Positions 15,004 to 23,608 of a stretch of DNA of 64,000 nucleotides are shown here, one piece after another. How positions within the stretch are numbered: the first letter of the stretch is position 1; the number at the start of each line of letters is the position of its first letter. Both the position numbers and the translations under genes were made by a program. The notes beneath the pieces are model-generated. The model made no database searches, was not told the DNA's origin, and saw only the letters and a program-made list of their open reading frames with translations. Source of the stretch: UBA3210 sp002363635 (GTDB lineage: Bacteria > Bacillota_I > Bacilli_A > RFN20 > CAG-449); NCBI GenBank assembly GCA_946641515.1, contig CAMPBT010000002.1, forward strand, positions 186,001 through 250,000, given 5' to 3'.

Positions 15004-17259
15004 CTATTCTATTTCAAAAAGATAATGTCCATAATAATCTTTTTCTTTCATTCCTTCCTCTGAACGATATGACATAATAATGTCATCAAGTTCTTCTTCC
15101 TTTTCTATAGTGATATCAATATAGAAGAAAGAAATACCTAAATTCTTAATTTCATCAATCTTATTAAATAAGCAAATAGTCTTGTCTCCCAATACTCTAA
15201 CTTGGCATTTATCGTCAGTTACTAATGGGAAAGAAGCATTTACTCTATCATTTAAATAATAACGATCATGTTTACATAAATTACAATGATCTTTCTTCAT
15301 TCCATGTGAAGAAGCGATTGGACATGATTTCATAATCATATAATCTGGTCGACCATAAATATACATACCAACATTTGGTAAATATCCGTGACGTCTTTCA
15401 AATCCTTTGATCATTAAATTAATTTGTCTTTTTGATGCTTCTAATGACAAGATTAAAGCTTTGTAGCCTTTTTCATAATATAAATCCATTGTGTATGAAT
15501 TTGTTATATGAGCGTAGGCACTGGCAATGATATTGCCTTCTTCTACTTCTTTATAATAAGAAGTAATTTGGTTTCCTTTTGCTTTTTTATCATCGTCATG
15601 ATTAATTCTATCTAAGAATGTATTCTCTTTATTCAATTTCTCAATTGAGTATAATTTTAAATTTAAGTTTTTTAATGTTTCATACTGTTCATCAGTTTCA
15701 CATTTTACTAATAACTCATCTTGTTTAGTGAATTTAAAATCTTTATTATCGTAGTCAACAATTACTCCAGAATAATGATTTAAATTCTCTCTAGCTTTAT
15801 CTAGTAAATCTAAAGCATTTCTTCTTACTTCATTTAAAACTGATACTGGAATAAATAAGTTTCCTTCTAAATTAATATTTGAAGAATCTAAATAATATGG
15901 ATGAGTATCCATCTTATTAATGTTCTTTAAAACTTTTTCATTTGTTGCAGGTGAAGATGAAGCTTCTTCTATATCAATTTGTGAATAAGCTTTTCCTTCA
16001 TTACCTCTGTTATCTTTAAAGATTACTTCTAATTTATTACCTACTGAAGCATTAACAATAACTGAAATAGGTAAGAGTCTAGGTTCTAACATTTCTTTAC
16101 CTAATTCTTTAATTTCTTTAGTAGATGTTGTTTTGTTTACTAAAGTACCATTAGCAATTCTTAAATCGTTACGTGCAAATGAAACAATCTGACCTTTAGA
16201 AGCATGTGTAACGATGTCTCTACCTACCGACATTCTAGTTACTAACATCCCTTCTAATTTATCATTTAAGAATTTAATTCCGTCTCCCTGATTCATATCT
16301 TGATATAGTTCAACGTAGATAAAATTACCTTTTGTATATAAGACTTTTCCAAGTGGAGTACCGATATGTGAAGATGTCTTTTGATTTAATAAATTTACTT
16401 TGCTTTCATTCATCAAATAACCTTTTGTAAAATCACGATTAAATAATGTTTTTACAACCATCTTATCTGCATCTAAATTATCTTCAGTATTATCAATTAC
16501 TTTTCGATACATATTAGTAACAGCATATACGTATTCTTCTCTTTTTAATCTTCCTTCGATTTTTAATGAATCCATTCCTGCTTTTTTAAATTCATTAATG
16601 TAATCAATAGTCATTAAATCTTTTGTAGAAATAGCGTAGTCGCCTACTCTATCTTTTGAAGAAACGACATCCATCTTTGTTCTACATGGTTGAGCGCATC
16701 TTCCCCTATTGCCAGATCTTCCTCCAATAAAAGAAGACATAAAGCAGTTGCCAGAATATGATACGCAGAGTGCACCTTGAACAAAGATTTCTACTTCAAC
16801 ACCTAATGCTTTAATTTTCTTTGCTTCTTCTAAAGGTACTTCTCTTGCTAAAACAATTCTCTTAAATCCTAAATTAATTAATGATTTTGCTTCAATTAAA
16901 TTGTGCGTATTTAACTGAGTTGATGCATGTATTGTTAAATCAGGAATTCGAGTATGTAATAAATGTGCTAAACCTAAATCTTGAATTAAGATACCATCGA
17001 CATCATTTTCATATAAGAATTTACAGAATTCATATGCTTTTTCAATTTCATCTTCGAATAATAATGTGTTTACTGTAACATAAACTCTTACATCACGAAT
17101 ATGAGCATATTTAATCATTTCAATAATCTCTTCGTTAGTGAAATTTGACGCACTTGCACGTGCTGAAAAGAGTTTACCTCCAAAATAAACTGCATTTGCT
17201 CCCCCGTTGATTGCGGCAATAAAGGCTTCTTTATTTCCTGCTGGCGATAAAAGTTCCAT
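15004..17259 (-). CDS. U32 family peptidase/RNA hydroxylase (RlhA-like)
   Basis: 751 residues. N-terminal U32 TIM-barrel (ELLSPAGNKEAFIAAINGGA, then QGALCVSYSGNC and GRCAQPCR with the conserved cysteines around residues 165-195), a middle DUF3656 region, and a C-terminal part with another Cys cluster (KSCPIA...CNLC). This long architecture matches RlhA-type proteins, which hydroxylate a cytidine of 23S rRNA using prephenate; short U32 forms make other tRNA/ubiquinone hydroxylations. Its presence directly behind tyrA and the chorismate pathway genes fits prephenate dependence. The start overlaps the Nudix gene by 29 bases. Confidence 0.85.
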   Translation of the reverse strand: MELLSPAGNKEAFIAAINGGANAVYFGGKLFSARASASNFTNEEIIEMIKYAHIRDVRVYVTVNTLLFEDEIEKAYEFCKFLYENDVDGILIQDLGLAHLLHTRIPDLTIHASTQLNTHNLIEAKSLINLGFKRIVLAREVPLEEAKKIKALGVEVEIFVQGALCVSYSGNCFMSSFIGGRSGNRGRCAQPCRTKMDVVSSKDRVGDYAISTKDLMTIDYINEFKKAGMDSLKIEGRLKREEYVYAVTNMYRKVIDNTEDNLDADKMVVKTLFNRDFTKGYLMNESKVNLLNQKTSSHIGTPLGKVLYTKGNFIYVELYQDMNQGDGIKFLNDKLEGMLVTRMSVGRDIVTHASKGQIVSFARNDLRIANGTLVNKTTSTKEIKELGKEMLEPRLLPISVIVNASVGNKLEVIFKDNRGNEGKAYSQIDIEEASSSPATNEKVLKNINKMDTHPYYLDSSNINLEGNLFIPVSVLNEVRRNALDLLDKARENLNHYSGVIVDYDNKDFKFTKQDELLVKCETDEQYETLKNLNLKLYSIEKLNKENTFLDRINHDDDKKAKGNQITSYYKEVEEGNIIASAYAHITNSYTMDLYYEKGYKALILSLEASKRQINLMIKGFERRHGYLPNVGMYIYGRPDYMIMKSCPIASSHGMKKDHCNLCKHDRYYLNDRVNASFPLVTDDKCQVRVLGDKTICLFNKIDEIKNLGISFFYIDITIEKEEELDDIIMSYRSEEGMKEKDYYGHYLFEIE

Positions 17260-17653
17260 CGATAACTCCTTTCATACATATCTTGAGTATCTTATCAAAG
17301 TCTAACGACAATTGATACTTATTTAAGTCATTTTCTTTAATAAAGAAAACTTCTCCTTCATTACTAGATACAAGTTCTCCATGAAATTTATTGGTACGAT
17401 ATAAAATACATAAGTGATGTTTATTGTTTTCAAAGTCAAGCCAAGAATAAGAGCCACAGCAAACTACTTCATCTAGAATTAACCCTGTTTCTTCTTTAAT
17501 TTCTCTAAAGGCACTTTCTTCCATAGTTTCATTTTTTTCGATGTGTCCACCAGGAAAATTAATACCTGGCCAATCGTTCTTAATTCTATTTTGAACTAAG
17601 AATGAACCATCATCTTTATAAACCATCACCATGTTTGTCAAAATAACTTTCAT
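17231..17653 (-). CDS. Nudix hydrolase (MutT-like)
   Basis: 140 residues with a full Nudix box: GGHIEKNETMEESAFREIKEETG (split here as GGHIEKNE...REIKEETG, about residues 35-57). Family enzymes hydrolyse nucleoside diphosphates linked to another moiety; the 8-oxo-dGTPase/MutT-like subgroup is plausible but unproven. One base separates it from the tyrA stop and it overlaps the U32 gene, so it belongs to the aro operon by position. Confidence 0.88.
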   Translation of the reverse strand: MKVILTNMVMVYKDDGSFLVQNRIKNDWPGINFPGGHIEKNETMEESAFREIKEETGLILDEVVCCGSYSWLDFENNKHHLCILYRTNKFHGELVSSNEGEVFFIKENDLNKYQLSLDFDKILKICMKGVIDGTFIASRK

Positions 17654-17654
17654 T

Positions 17655-18500
17655 TTATGAATTTAACTTCTTTCTTCTATTCGCGGAATTAACTAATACT
17701 TTCTTTAATTTTTTTTCATCACCTTTTTGAATTAGTTCTTTCATTTCTTCTAATTCTTTTTGATATGCCTCAATTAAAGGAATTAATGCATTTTTGTTTT
17801 TGATGAATAACTCACTCCAAATATTTTCATTAATATTTGCAATTCGAGTGATATCTCTAAATGCAGTACCTGCATATTTAGCAAGGTCTTCTGAAGAATA
17901 ACAATTCATTAAACAAACAGAAATTACGTGAGATAAATGTGATACGTATCCTACAATTTCATCATGTTTAAGTGGACTTAATTCATTGATATTTTTAACA
18001 CATAAAATATGTGCTAAATCATATGCGAATTCTTTTCCTTTTTCTGTATTGTTTTCAGTTGGAACAATAATCATATTTGAGGAATTAAAGATGTTTGATG
18101 AAGAATAAGTTACACCACTTAATTCTTTACCTGTCATTGGGTGCATTGAAATAAATTCGTTATCTACTAATGATTCTTGAATTTCATATACAAGTCCATC
18201 TTTTACACCCATCATATCAGTAATAAAGGCACCTTTTTTTAATAAGTGCTTATTTTCTTTTACCCAGACTGGACACATTGAAGGAATTAAACCAAGAATT
18301 ATATAATCTGCATTTTTTATTAATGTTTCTCTATCTTCATCTTGGTTTAAAATGATTTTTCTTTGTTTACCAATTGTAATAGCTTCTTCGTGTCTATTTA
18401 ATGCGTAAACTTTATAGCCTTGTTCGGTGAGCTTTTCTGCATATGATCCACCCATTAAACCTAGACCAACAATTAAAAAAATTTGTTCTTTATTAATCAT
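17655..18500 (-). CDS. tyrA: Prephenate dehydrogenase
   Basis: 281 residues: Rossmann dinucleotide motif VGLGLMGGS (11-19) and the prephenate-binding pattern FISMHPMTGKE with histidines, then CVKNINELSPLKHDEIVGYVSHLSHVIS, typical of TyrA. No chorismate mutase or ACT domain is fused; the mutase is encoded separately at 46102-46386. Converts prephenate to 4-hydroxyphenylpyruvate. Overlaps aroA by eight bases. Confidence 0.93.
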   Translation of the reverse strand: MINKEQIFLIVGLGLMGGSYAEKLTEQGYKVYALNRHEEAITIGKQRKIILNQDEDRETLIKNADYIILGLIPSMCPVWVKENKHLLKKGAFITDMMGVKDGLVYEIQESLVDNEFISMHPMTGKELSGVTYSSSNIFNSSNMIIVPTENNTEKGKEFAYDLAHILCVKNINELSPLKHDEIVGYVSHLSHVISVCLMNCYSSEDLAKYAGTAFRDITRIANINENIWSELFIKNKNALIPLIEAYQKELEEMKELIQKGDEKKLKKVLVNSANRRKKLNS

Positions 18501-19764
18501 TTATTTCTTCCTCCTTAACTCCTAAATTCTTTAAATCAACAAAGAATCCTGGATAAGATTTATTTACGCATTCTTTATTAATAAATGTAGTTTCTTCTAA
18601 TAATGTGGAAAGAACACTTAAACTCATTAAAATTCTATGATCATTATGTGGATTTATTTCTTCTAGAGGATTTTTTAATTCTTGTTTTTTAATTAAAACT
18701 TTATTTTCTTCATCAAGAATTTCTATTCCATATTTTTTTAGTTCTTCTTTCATTGCTAGTACTCTATCAGATTCTTTAATCTTTAATCTACGAGTATTTA
18801 GTAATGTTAGACCATCTTCACATAAAGAACCTAAGGCAATTAATATAGGGCCTAAATCTGGAGTATCTTCAATATCAATAGTTCCGCCTTTTAATTCTGA
18901 TTTACAGAATAAATATGCTTCTTCATTAACTTGAACTACTTCTCCACCTATCTCTTTATAAAAATCGATGATTTTCTTATCACCTTGTAAGGTATTACTT
19001 GGTATACCTTCTACTAAGACATCATTATTAATTAGACCTAACGCTCCTAAAAATGCTAGTTGAGAACAATCTCCTTCTACTTTTTTATTTGTAGCCTTGC
19101 ATCCTAGAGTTGGTTCAATAACAATGACATTATTTATTTCATCAAAAGAGTAATTTACTCCATATTCATTTAACGTTTTTAAAGTCATTAATACATATGA
19201 TTTAGATTCAAATTTATTAACGATTTTAATTGTGATTTTTTTATTCATTAAAGTAGAGGCAAATAATAATCCTGAAATAAATTGAGAAGAGATATCTCCT
19301 CTTACTTCATATTCACTTTTTTCTAAAGATGAAGTTAATTCAACATAATCTAAATTAATTTTCATATTATCTAAATAGATATCTTGATAGACATCTAATG
19401 GTCTAGATAACAATTTTTTACTTCCTTTAAAGATAACTTTATTTGCAAGCAAACTTGCAACTGGTAAAAGAAAGCGTAATGTTGAGCCGGATTCAGTTGC
19501 ATCTAATTCAACTTGGTCAACTTTATTAAATGATTTTATCCCTTCAATTAATAAATTATCTCCATCTTTTTTTATATTTGCGCCTAGTTTATTCATGCAA
19601 TCGATAGTAGCATTTATGTCATTTGAATAAGTTACATTAGTTAAAGTAGATTTCTGTCCCATTGCTAAAGAAGCACATATAATTTTTCTATGTGCATCGC
19701 TTTTTGAAGCAGGAAGAGTTATTCTTCCATCTACTTTACTCTTGTAAATCTTAATCTTGTCCAT
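18493..19764 (-). CDS. aroA: 3-phosphoshikimate 1-carboxyvinyltransferase (EPSP synthase)
   Basis: 423 residues. LPASKSDAHRKIICASLA at the N-terminus binds shikimate-3-phosphate and PEP; ATESGSTLRFLLPVASL (with GSTLR in place of the usual GTTAR/GTALR) and KESDR are present, and HNDHRILMSLSV near the end completes the active site. The enzyme makes EPSP in the shikimate pathway. Start overlaps the aroQ end. Confidence 0.95.
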   Translation of the reverse strand: MDKIKIYKSKVDGRITLPASKSDAHRKIICASLAMGQKSTLTNVTYSNDINATIDCMNKLGANIKKDGDNLLIEGIKSFNKVDQVELDATESGSTLRFLLPVASLLANKVIFKGSKKLLSRPLDVYQDIYLDNMKINLDYVELTSSLEKSEYEVRGDISSQFISGLLFASTLMNKKITIKIVNKFESKSYVLMTLKTLNEYGVNYSFDEINNVIVIEPTLGCKATNKKVEGDCSQLAFLGALGLINNDVLVEGIPSNTLQGDKKIIDFYKEIGGEVVQVNEEAYLFCKSELKGGTIDIEDTPDLGPILIALGSLCEDGLTLLNTRRLKIKESDRVLAMKEELKKYGIEILDEENKVLIKKQELKNPLEEINPHNDHRILMSLSVLSTLLEETTFINKECVNKSYPGFFVDLKNLGVKEEEIND

Positions 19765-20191
19765 AATTTTCTACTAAATAATTGATAGCATTTATATAAC
19801 CATCAAATCCTTCTCCAATAATTCTTTTTACTGCAACTTTAGATACATATGATATTTGTCTAAAGTCTTCTCTTTTACTTACATCTGAAATATGTACTTC
19901 AACTGTTGGAATATTAACTGCTTTTAATGCATCTAATAAAGCAATTGAAGTATGTGTGTACGCGGCAGGATTAATAACAATACCTTGAACTCCATAAAAA
20001 TATGCTTTTTGAATTAATGTGACGAGTTCTCCTTCATAATTTGATTGTTTAACTTCTACATCAACATTAATTTTTTTACAGTGGTCTTCAATCATTCTTA
20101 CTAAATCTGGATATGTATTATTTCCATATATTTCAGGTTCTCTAATTCCTAGCATATTTAAGTTAGGACCATTTAATACTAATATCTTCAT
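19751..20191 (-). CDS. aroQ: 3-dehydroquinate dehydratase, type II
   Basis: 146 residues, the usual length. NGPNLNMLGIREPEIYG carries the type II signature and catalytic Tyr22; the catalytic His lies in EVHISD. Four-base ATGA overlap with aroEK, so coupled translation. Catalyses dehydroquinate to dehydroshikimate. Confidence 0.95.
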   Translation of the reverse strand: MKILVLNGPNLNMLGIREPEIYGNNTYPDLVRMIEDHCKKINVDVEVKQSNYEGELVTLIQKAYFYGVQGIVINPAAYTHTSIALLDALKAVNIPTVEVHISDVSKREDFRQISYVSKVAVKRIIGEGFDGYINAINYLVENYGQD

Positions 20192-21426
20192 AATTTTTCA
20201 ATAATCCTTTCTACTACTTCATCAATTTCATCATATCCTTTTAAAATCGAGATATCAGAATATTTTTGATATAGAGGTTTTCTTTCTTTTAATAATCTAT
20301 AGTAATCTTCTTTATTCTTTAATAATGGTCTTTTGCCATTATATAAATCTATTTCATCATTAGTATATAGATATACTAAAGTGGAATTATAAGAAAGATT
20401 TGCCATAATACGAGGATTAATTACCATTCCTCCTCCGGTCGCGATTACTAACTTTTTAGAATCTACTAATTTTCTAGATACCTCTTCTTCTTTCTTTCTA
20501 AAGTATGGTTCACCTTTCTTTTCAAAGATTTCTTTTATTGTCATACCTTCTTTTTTTTCAATAAGAGAATCTGTATCAATAAATTTATAACCAAGTTTAT
20601 TTGCTAAAGCTTTTCCAATAGTCGACTTACCGCTTCCTGGCATACCAATTAATGCAATAGCAGAAGTTTCTCTTCTCATTAAGCGTAGAACTTTTAAATA
20701 TGTGGATAATGCTATTTCTTTCCCAAGCGCGATTTCTTGAGCTTTTCCGCCTTGATAAACTAAAGGGATAAGACCATTAAGCGCGACTTTATGTAATCTT
20801 TCTGCTTGCTTAATAAAATTAGTTCTCATTGGATGATAAATCATATCAAGAACTGCTTCGAGTTTTGAAAATGGTCTTAAATCAATATTCTTATCATAGA
20901 TATGTGGATATGTTCCAACTGGAGTACAATTAATAATAATTTCGACATCGTTTTGATATCTAACGTGTTCATAAGTAATAAATCCCGGTTTAGACGATCT
21001 ACTTACTGAAATTAATTTTTTAACGCCTGCTTTTTTACATACTGCTTTTGCAGTTTTATAAGTTCCTCCGCTTCCTAAAATCATGACAACTTTATCTTTT
21101 AAAGAAATTCCATTTAATTCAAAAGCAGATTTAATACCATAAAAATCAGTATTATAACCGATTAATTTATTTTCTCTTTTTACTACTAAATTGACTGCAC
21201 CAATAGTTTTCGCGCTTTCATCAATTTCATCTAAATATGGTTGAACTTGTTCTTTGTAAGGAATAGTCACGTTAAAAAAATCATACTCATTAGATTTCAT
21301 AAAACTTACGAATTCTTCATCTGTAGATAAATCAACGATTTGATAATCAATTTCTTCATTAAATCCTTTGTGGATTAATGGGGAATATGAATATGATATT
21401 CCTCTTCCAATTAAACAAGCTTTCAT
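20188..21426 (-). CDS. aroE-aroK fusion: Fused shikimate dehydrogenase - shikimate kinase
   Basis: 412 residues in one uninterrupted frame. Residues 1-250 are AroE: SYSPLIH (13-19), catalytic Lys58 in TIPYK, NTD (92-94), and NADPH motif GSGGTYKTA (118-126). Residues 253-412 are a complete shikimate kinase: Walker A GMPGSGKST (261-269), DTD (284-286), GGG (331-333) and LLKERKPLY. It reduces dehydroshikimate and phosphorylates shikimate, two consecutive steps. The stop is TGA, within ATGA shared with aroQ, the only intact gene here found to use TGA. Confidence 0.93.
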   Translation of the reverse strand: MKACLIGRGISYSYSPLIHKGFNEEIDYQIVDLSTDEEFVSFMKSNEYDFFNVTIPYKEQVQPYLDEIDESAKTIGAVNLVVKRENKLIGYNTDFYGIKSAFELNGISLKDKVVMILGSGGTYKTAKAVCKKAGVKKLISVSRSSKPGFITYEHVRYQNDVEIIINCTPVGTYPHIYDKNIDLRPFSKLEAVLDMIYHPMRTNFIKQAERLHKVALNGLIPLVYQGGKAQEIALGKEIALSTYLKVLRLMRRETSAIALIGMPGSGKSTIGKALANKLGYKFIDTDSLIEKKEGMTIKEIFEKKGEPYFRKKEEEVSRKLVDSKKLVIATGGGMVINPRIMANLSYNSTLVYLYTNDEIDLYNGKRPLLKNKEDYYRLLKERKPLYQKYSDISILKGYDEIDEVVERIIEKL

Positions 21427-21427
21427 A

Positions 21428-22516
21428 TTAAATATTCTTTCTTCCGTATTCTTCCATTAATAAATCAAGAAGTGCTAAAGCAGTTAAGGCATTGATTACT
21501 TGTAAAGCTTTTGGAACGATACAAGGATCATGACGGCCTTTAACACTTAACTCAACTTCTTTATTTTCTTTAAAATCAACTGTCTTTTGTGTTTGACCAA
21601 TTGATGCAGTTGGCTTAATTACTGTATCAAAGACAATTGGTTGTAATGAGGTAATACCTCCAAGTATTCCTCCATTATTGTTATTTTTAGTAACGATTTT
21701 ATTCTCTACTAATTCATATTCATCTTTAACTTCTGAGCCACGTTTTGAAGCAAAATCAAAACCTAATCCAAAGCTAATACCTTTAACTCCTCCAACACTA
21801 AAAATGTATTGAGAAATCTTAGATTCTACTGAATCAAACATTGGTTCACCTAAAACGTAATCATTTACTAAAGCATATGTTTCAACAATTCCTCCTACTG
21901 AATCTAATTGTTCACGAGCTTTAATAATTTCGTTTTTCATTTCATTTGCTTTTATAGAATCTAATGTTGGAAAATCTAATTCATTTAAATCTTTAATTGT
22001 CTTTTCATAATCTTCAACTTTAGATTCATCTTTAATACCGTGGATTTCTTTAATTCTAGAACCAATTACAATGCCTTTTTCTTCAAGGATTTGTTTTGCG
22101 ATAGATCCTGCAATTACAATTGGAGCGGTAATTCTTCCAGAGAAATGTCCTCCTCCGCGATAATCTTGATATCCTTCATATTTTAAAAACGCTGTATAGT
22201 CAGCATGTCCTGGACGAAGGATATTTTTAGTATCGTCATATACTTTATCATCAACATCTTCATTTCTAATCATAAATGTTAAAGGTGTTCCTGTTGTATG
22301 ACCATTAAAATATCCAGATAAGATTTCAAATTGATCTTTCTCTCTTCTTGCTGTGGATAGTTCTTTAAGTCCTCTTCTTTTATCAAGATCTTTAGAGATT
22401 CTTTCTAAATCTAAAGATAAACCAGAAGGAAGACCATCAAGAGTACATCCAATAGCTTTACCGTGAGATTCTCCCCATACTGAGAGTTTTAAATTATTAC
22501 CAAGTATTGAGCTCAT
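21428..22516 (-). CDS. aroC: Chorismate synthase
   Basis: 362 residues. GESHGKAIGCTLDGLPSGL at the N-terminus, RPGHADYTAFLKY, and the flavin-site RGGGHFSGRITAP are classical AroC signatures. Makes chorismate from EPSP with reduced FMN. TAATG overlap with the aroB stop. Confidence 0.96.
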   Translation of the reverse strand: MSSILGNNLKLSVWGESHGKAIGCTLDGLPSGLSLDLERISKDLDKRRGLKELSTARREKDQFEILSGYFNGHTTGTPLTFMIRNEDVDDKVYDDTKNILRPGHADYTAFLKYEGYQDYRGGGHFSGRITAPIVIAGSIAKQILEEKGIVIGSRIKEIHGIKDESKVEDYEKTIKDLNELDFPTLDSIKANEMKNEIIKAREQLDSVGGIVETYALVNDYVLGEPMFDSVESKISQYIFSVGGVKGISFGLGFDFASKRGSEVKDEYELVENKIVTKNNNNGGILGGITSLQPIVFDTVIKPTASIGQTQKTVDFKENKEVELSVKGRHDPCIVPKALQVINALTALALLDLLMEEYGRKNI

Positions 22517-23529
22517 TAGATTTTCCTTTCTAGAATATTTTCTACTTCTTTAAATGTGACTTTTTTAATTTCATAATTTTCAATTCCGTTTACTAAAACT
22601 ATATCAATAGTGTTATGGCCAGCTTTTTTATCATTTACTAAGTACTCCATGATTTTCTTTTTATCAAAATCATTAGTAACTTTAATGCCTAAGTTAGTTA
22701 GGATTGATTTAACTTCTGCACGTAACGCTTTATCTTCAATCATAAAGAGCATGCCACTTGCTACACCTTCTCCATGTAATAATCCATTCATTTCAAAAAA
22801 TGATTCTAATGGATGACCAATAGTATGTCCGAAGTTTAAAACTTTTCTTAAGTTTTCTTCTTTTTCATCTTTTTCTACTACCTGTCTTTTAGCGTCAATT
22901 GATTTTAAAATAACTTCATCAAGTTTTTCGTACTGCTTATTTTCTTGGAAGATTTTATATAAATTTTTATCTAAGCAGATACCCATTTTAAGAGCTTCAA
23001 CTAAACCATTATTTAACTGTCTATCTTCAAGAGTATTTAAGACGTTTAAATCAACTAATACTAATTCTGGTTGATAGAATGTACCAATAATGTTTTTTGT
23101 ATTTTCAAAATCAATCGCAGTCTTCCCTCCAATTGAAGAATCAATTTGAGATAAAGAAGTTGTAGGAATATTAATAAAATGTATTCCACGTTTATATGTT
23201 GAGGCAACAAAACCTGCTAAATCTCCAATAACGCCTCCTCCAACTGCAATAACGACATCGTCTCTTGAAAAATGATGTTCTAATAATTCTTTTTGAAGTT
23301 TGACATAATTTTCTAAAGATTTAGATTTTTCTCCCTGAGGTAAAGTAACTACATATGCTTCAGGTAACTGCATTTGAACTTCTAAAGCGTAAATATCAGG
23401 TACACCTTCATCAGTTACAACAAGTGCTTTCTTACCAGTAAAATCATAATGCTTTCTTAAAGTAAGACGAGCATTTCTTTCAACAATAATTGGATATGAT
23501 TTATCTTTTAAATTAACAGTAAGTTCCAT
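22516..23529 (-). CDS. aroB: 3-dehydroquinate synthase
   Basis: 337 residues. GGGVIGDLAGFVASTYKRG (NAD and metal environment), PTTSLSQIDSSIGGKTAIDF, and the zinc ligands in KMGI and NFGHTIGHPLE mark AroB. First gene of the aro operon: a Shine-Dalgarno GAGG is 10 bases upstream, and the leader contains a 9-bp inverted repeat. Converts DAHP to dehydroquinate. Confidence 0.95.
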   Translation of the reverse strand: MELTVNLKDKSYPIIVERNARLTLRKHYDFTGKKALVVTDEGVPDIYALEVQMQLPEAYVVTLPQGEKSKSLENYVKLQKELLEHHFSRDDVVIAVGGGVIGDLAGFVASTYKRGIHFINIPTTSLSQIDSSIGGKTAIDFENTKNIIGTFYQPELVLVDLNVLNTLEDRQLNNGLVEALKMGICLDKNLYKIFQENKQYEKLDEVILKSIDAKRQVVEKDEKEENLRKVLNFGHTIGHPLESFFEMNGLLHGEGVASGMLFMIEDKALRAEVKSILTNLGIKVTNDFDKKKIMEYLVNDKKAGHNTIDIVLVNGIENYEIKKVTFKEVENILERKI

Positions 23530-23542
23530 ATTTTTTACCTCT

Positions 23543-23570
23543 TTAAGTATTTATATTTATTAATACTTAA
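23543..23570 (-). promoter_or_regulatory. Inverted repeat over the aro operon promoter
   Basis: TTAAGTATT-N10-AATACTTAA is a perfect 9-bp dyad, 14 bases upstream of the aroB ATG. On the minus strand it overlaps a TTGCTA (-35) spaced 17 bases from an ATATAA/TATAAA -10, so it could be an operator or an RNA hairpin near the Shine-Dalgarno. Confidence 0.5.
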
Positions 23571-23574
23571 TATT

Positions 23575-23604
23575 AGCAAAAAAGCGTGGGATTTACCACG
23601 CTTT
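23575..23604 (-). terminator. Terminator of the endonuclease lipoprotein gene
   Basis: Perfect 9-bp stem AAAGCGTGG / CCACGCTTT, loop GATTTA on the plus strand; on the minus strand a T run follows. It separates the lipoprotein gene from the aro promoter. Confidence 0.85.
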
Positions 23605-23608
23605 AAGG

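Noticed and set aside
20188..20191. Possible UGA=Trp code, reading through the aroEK TGA
   Set aside because: Every Trp in the predicted proteins is TGG, and the TGA sits in a classic ATGA overlap with the next gene.
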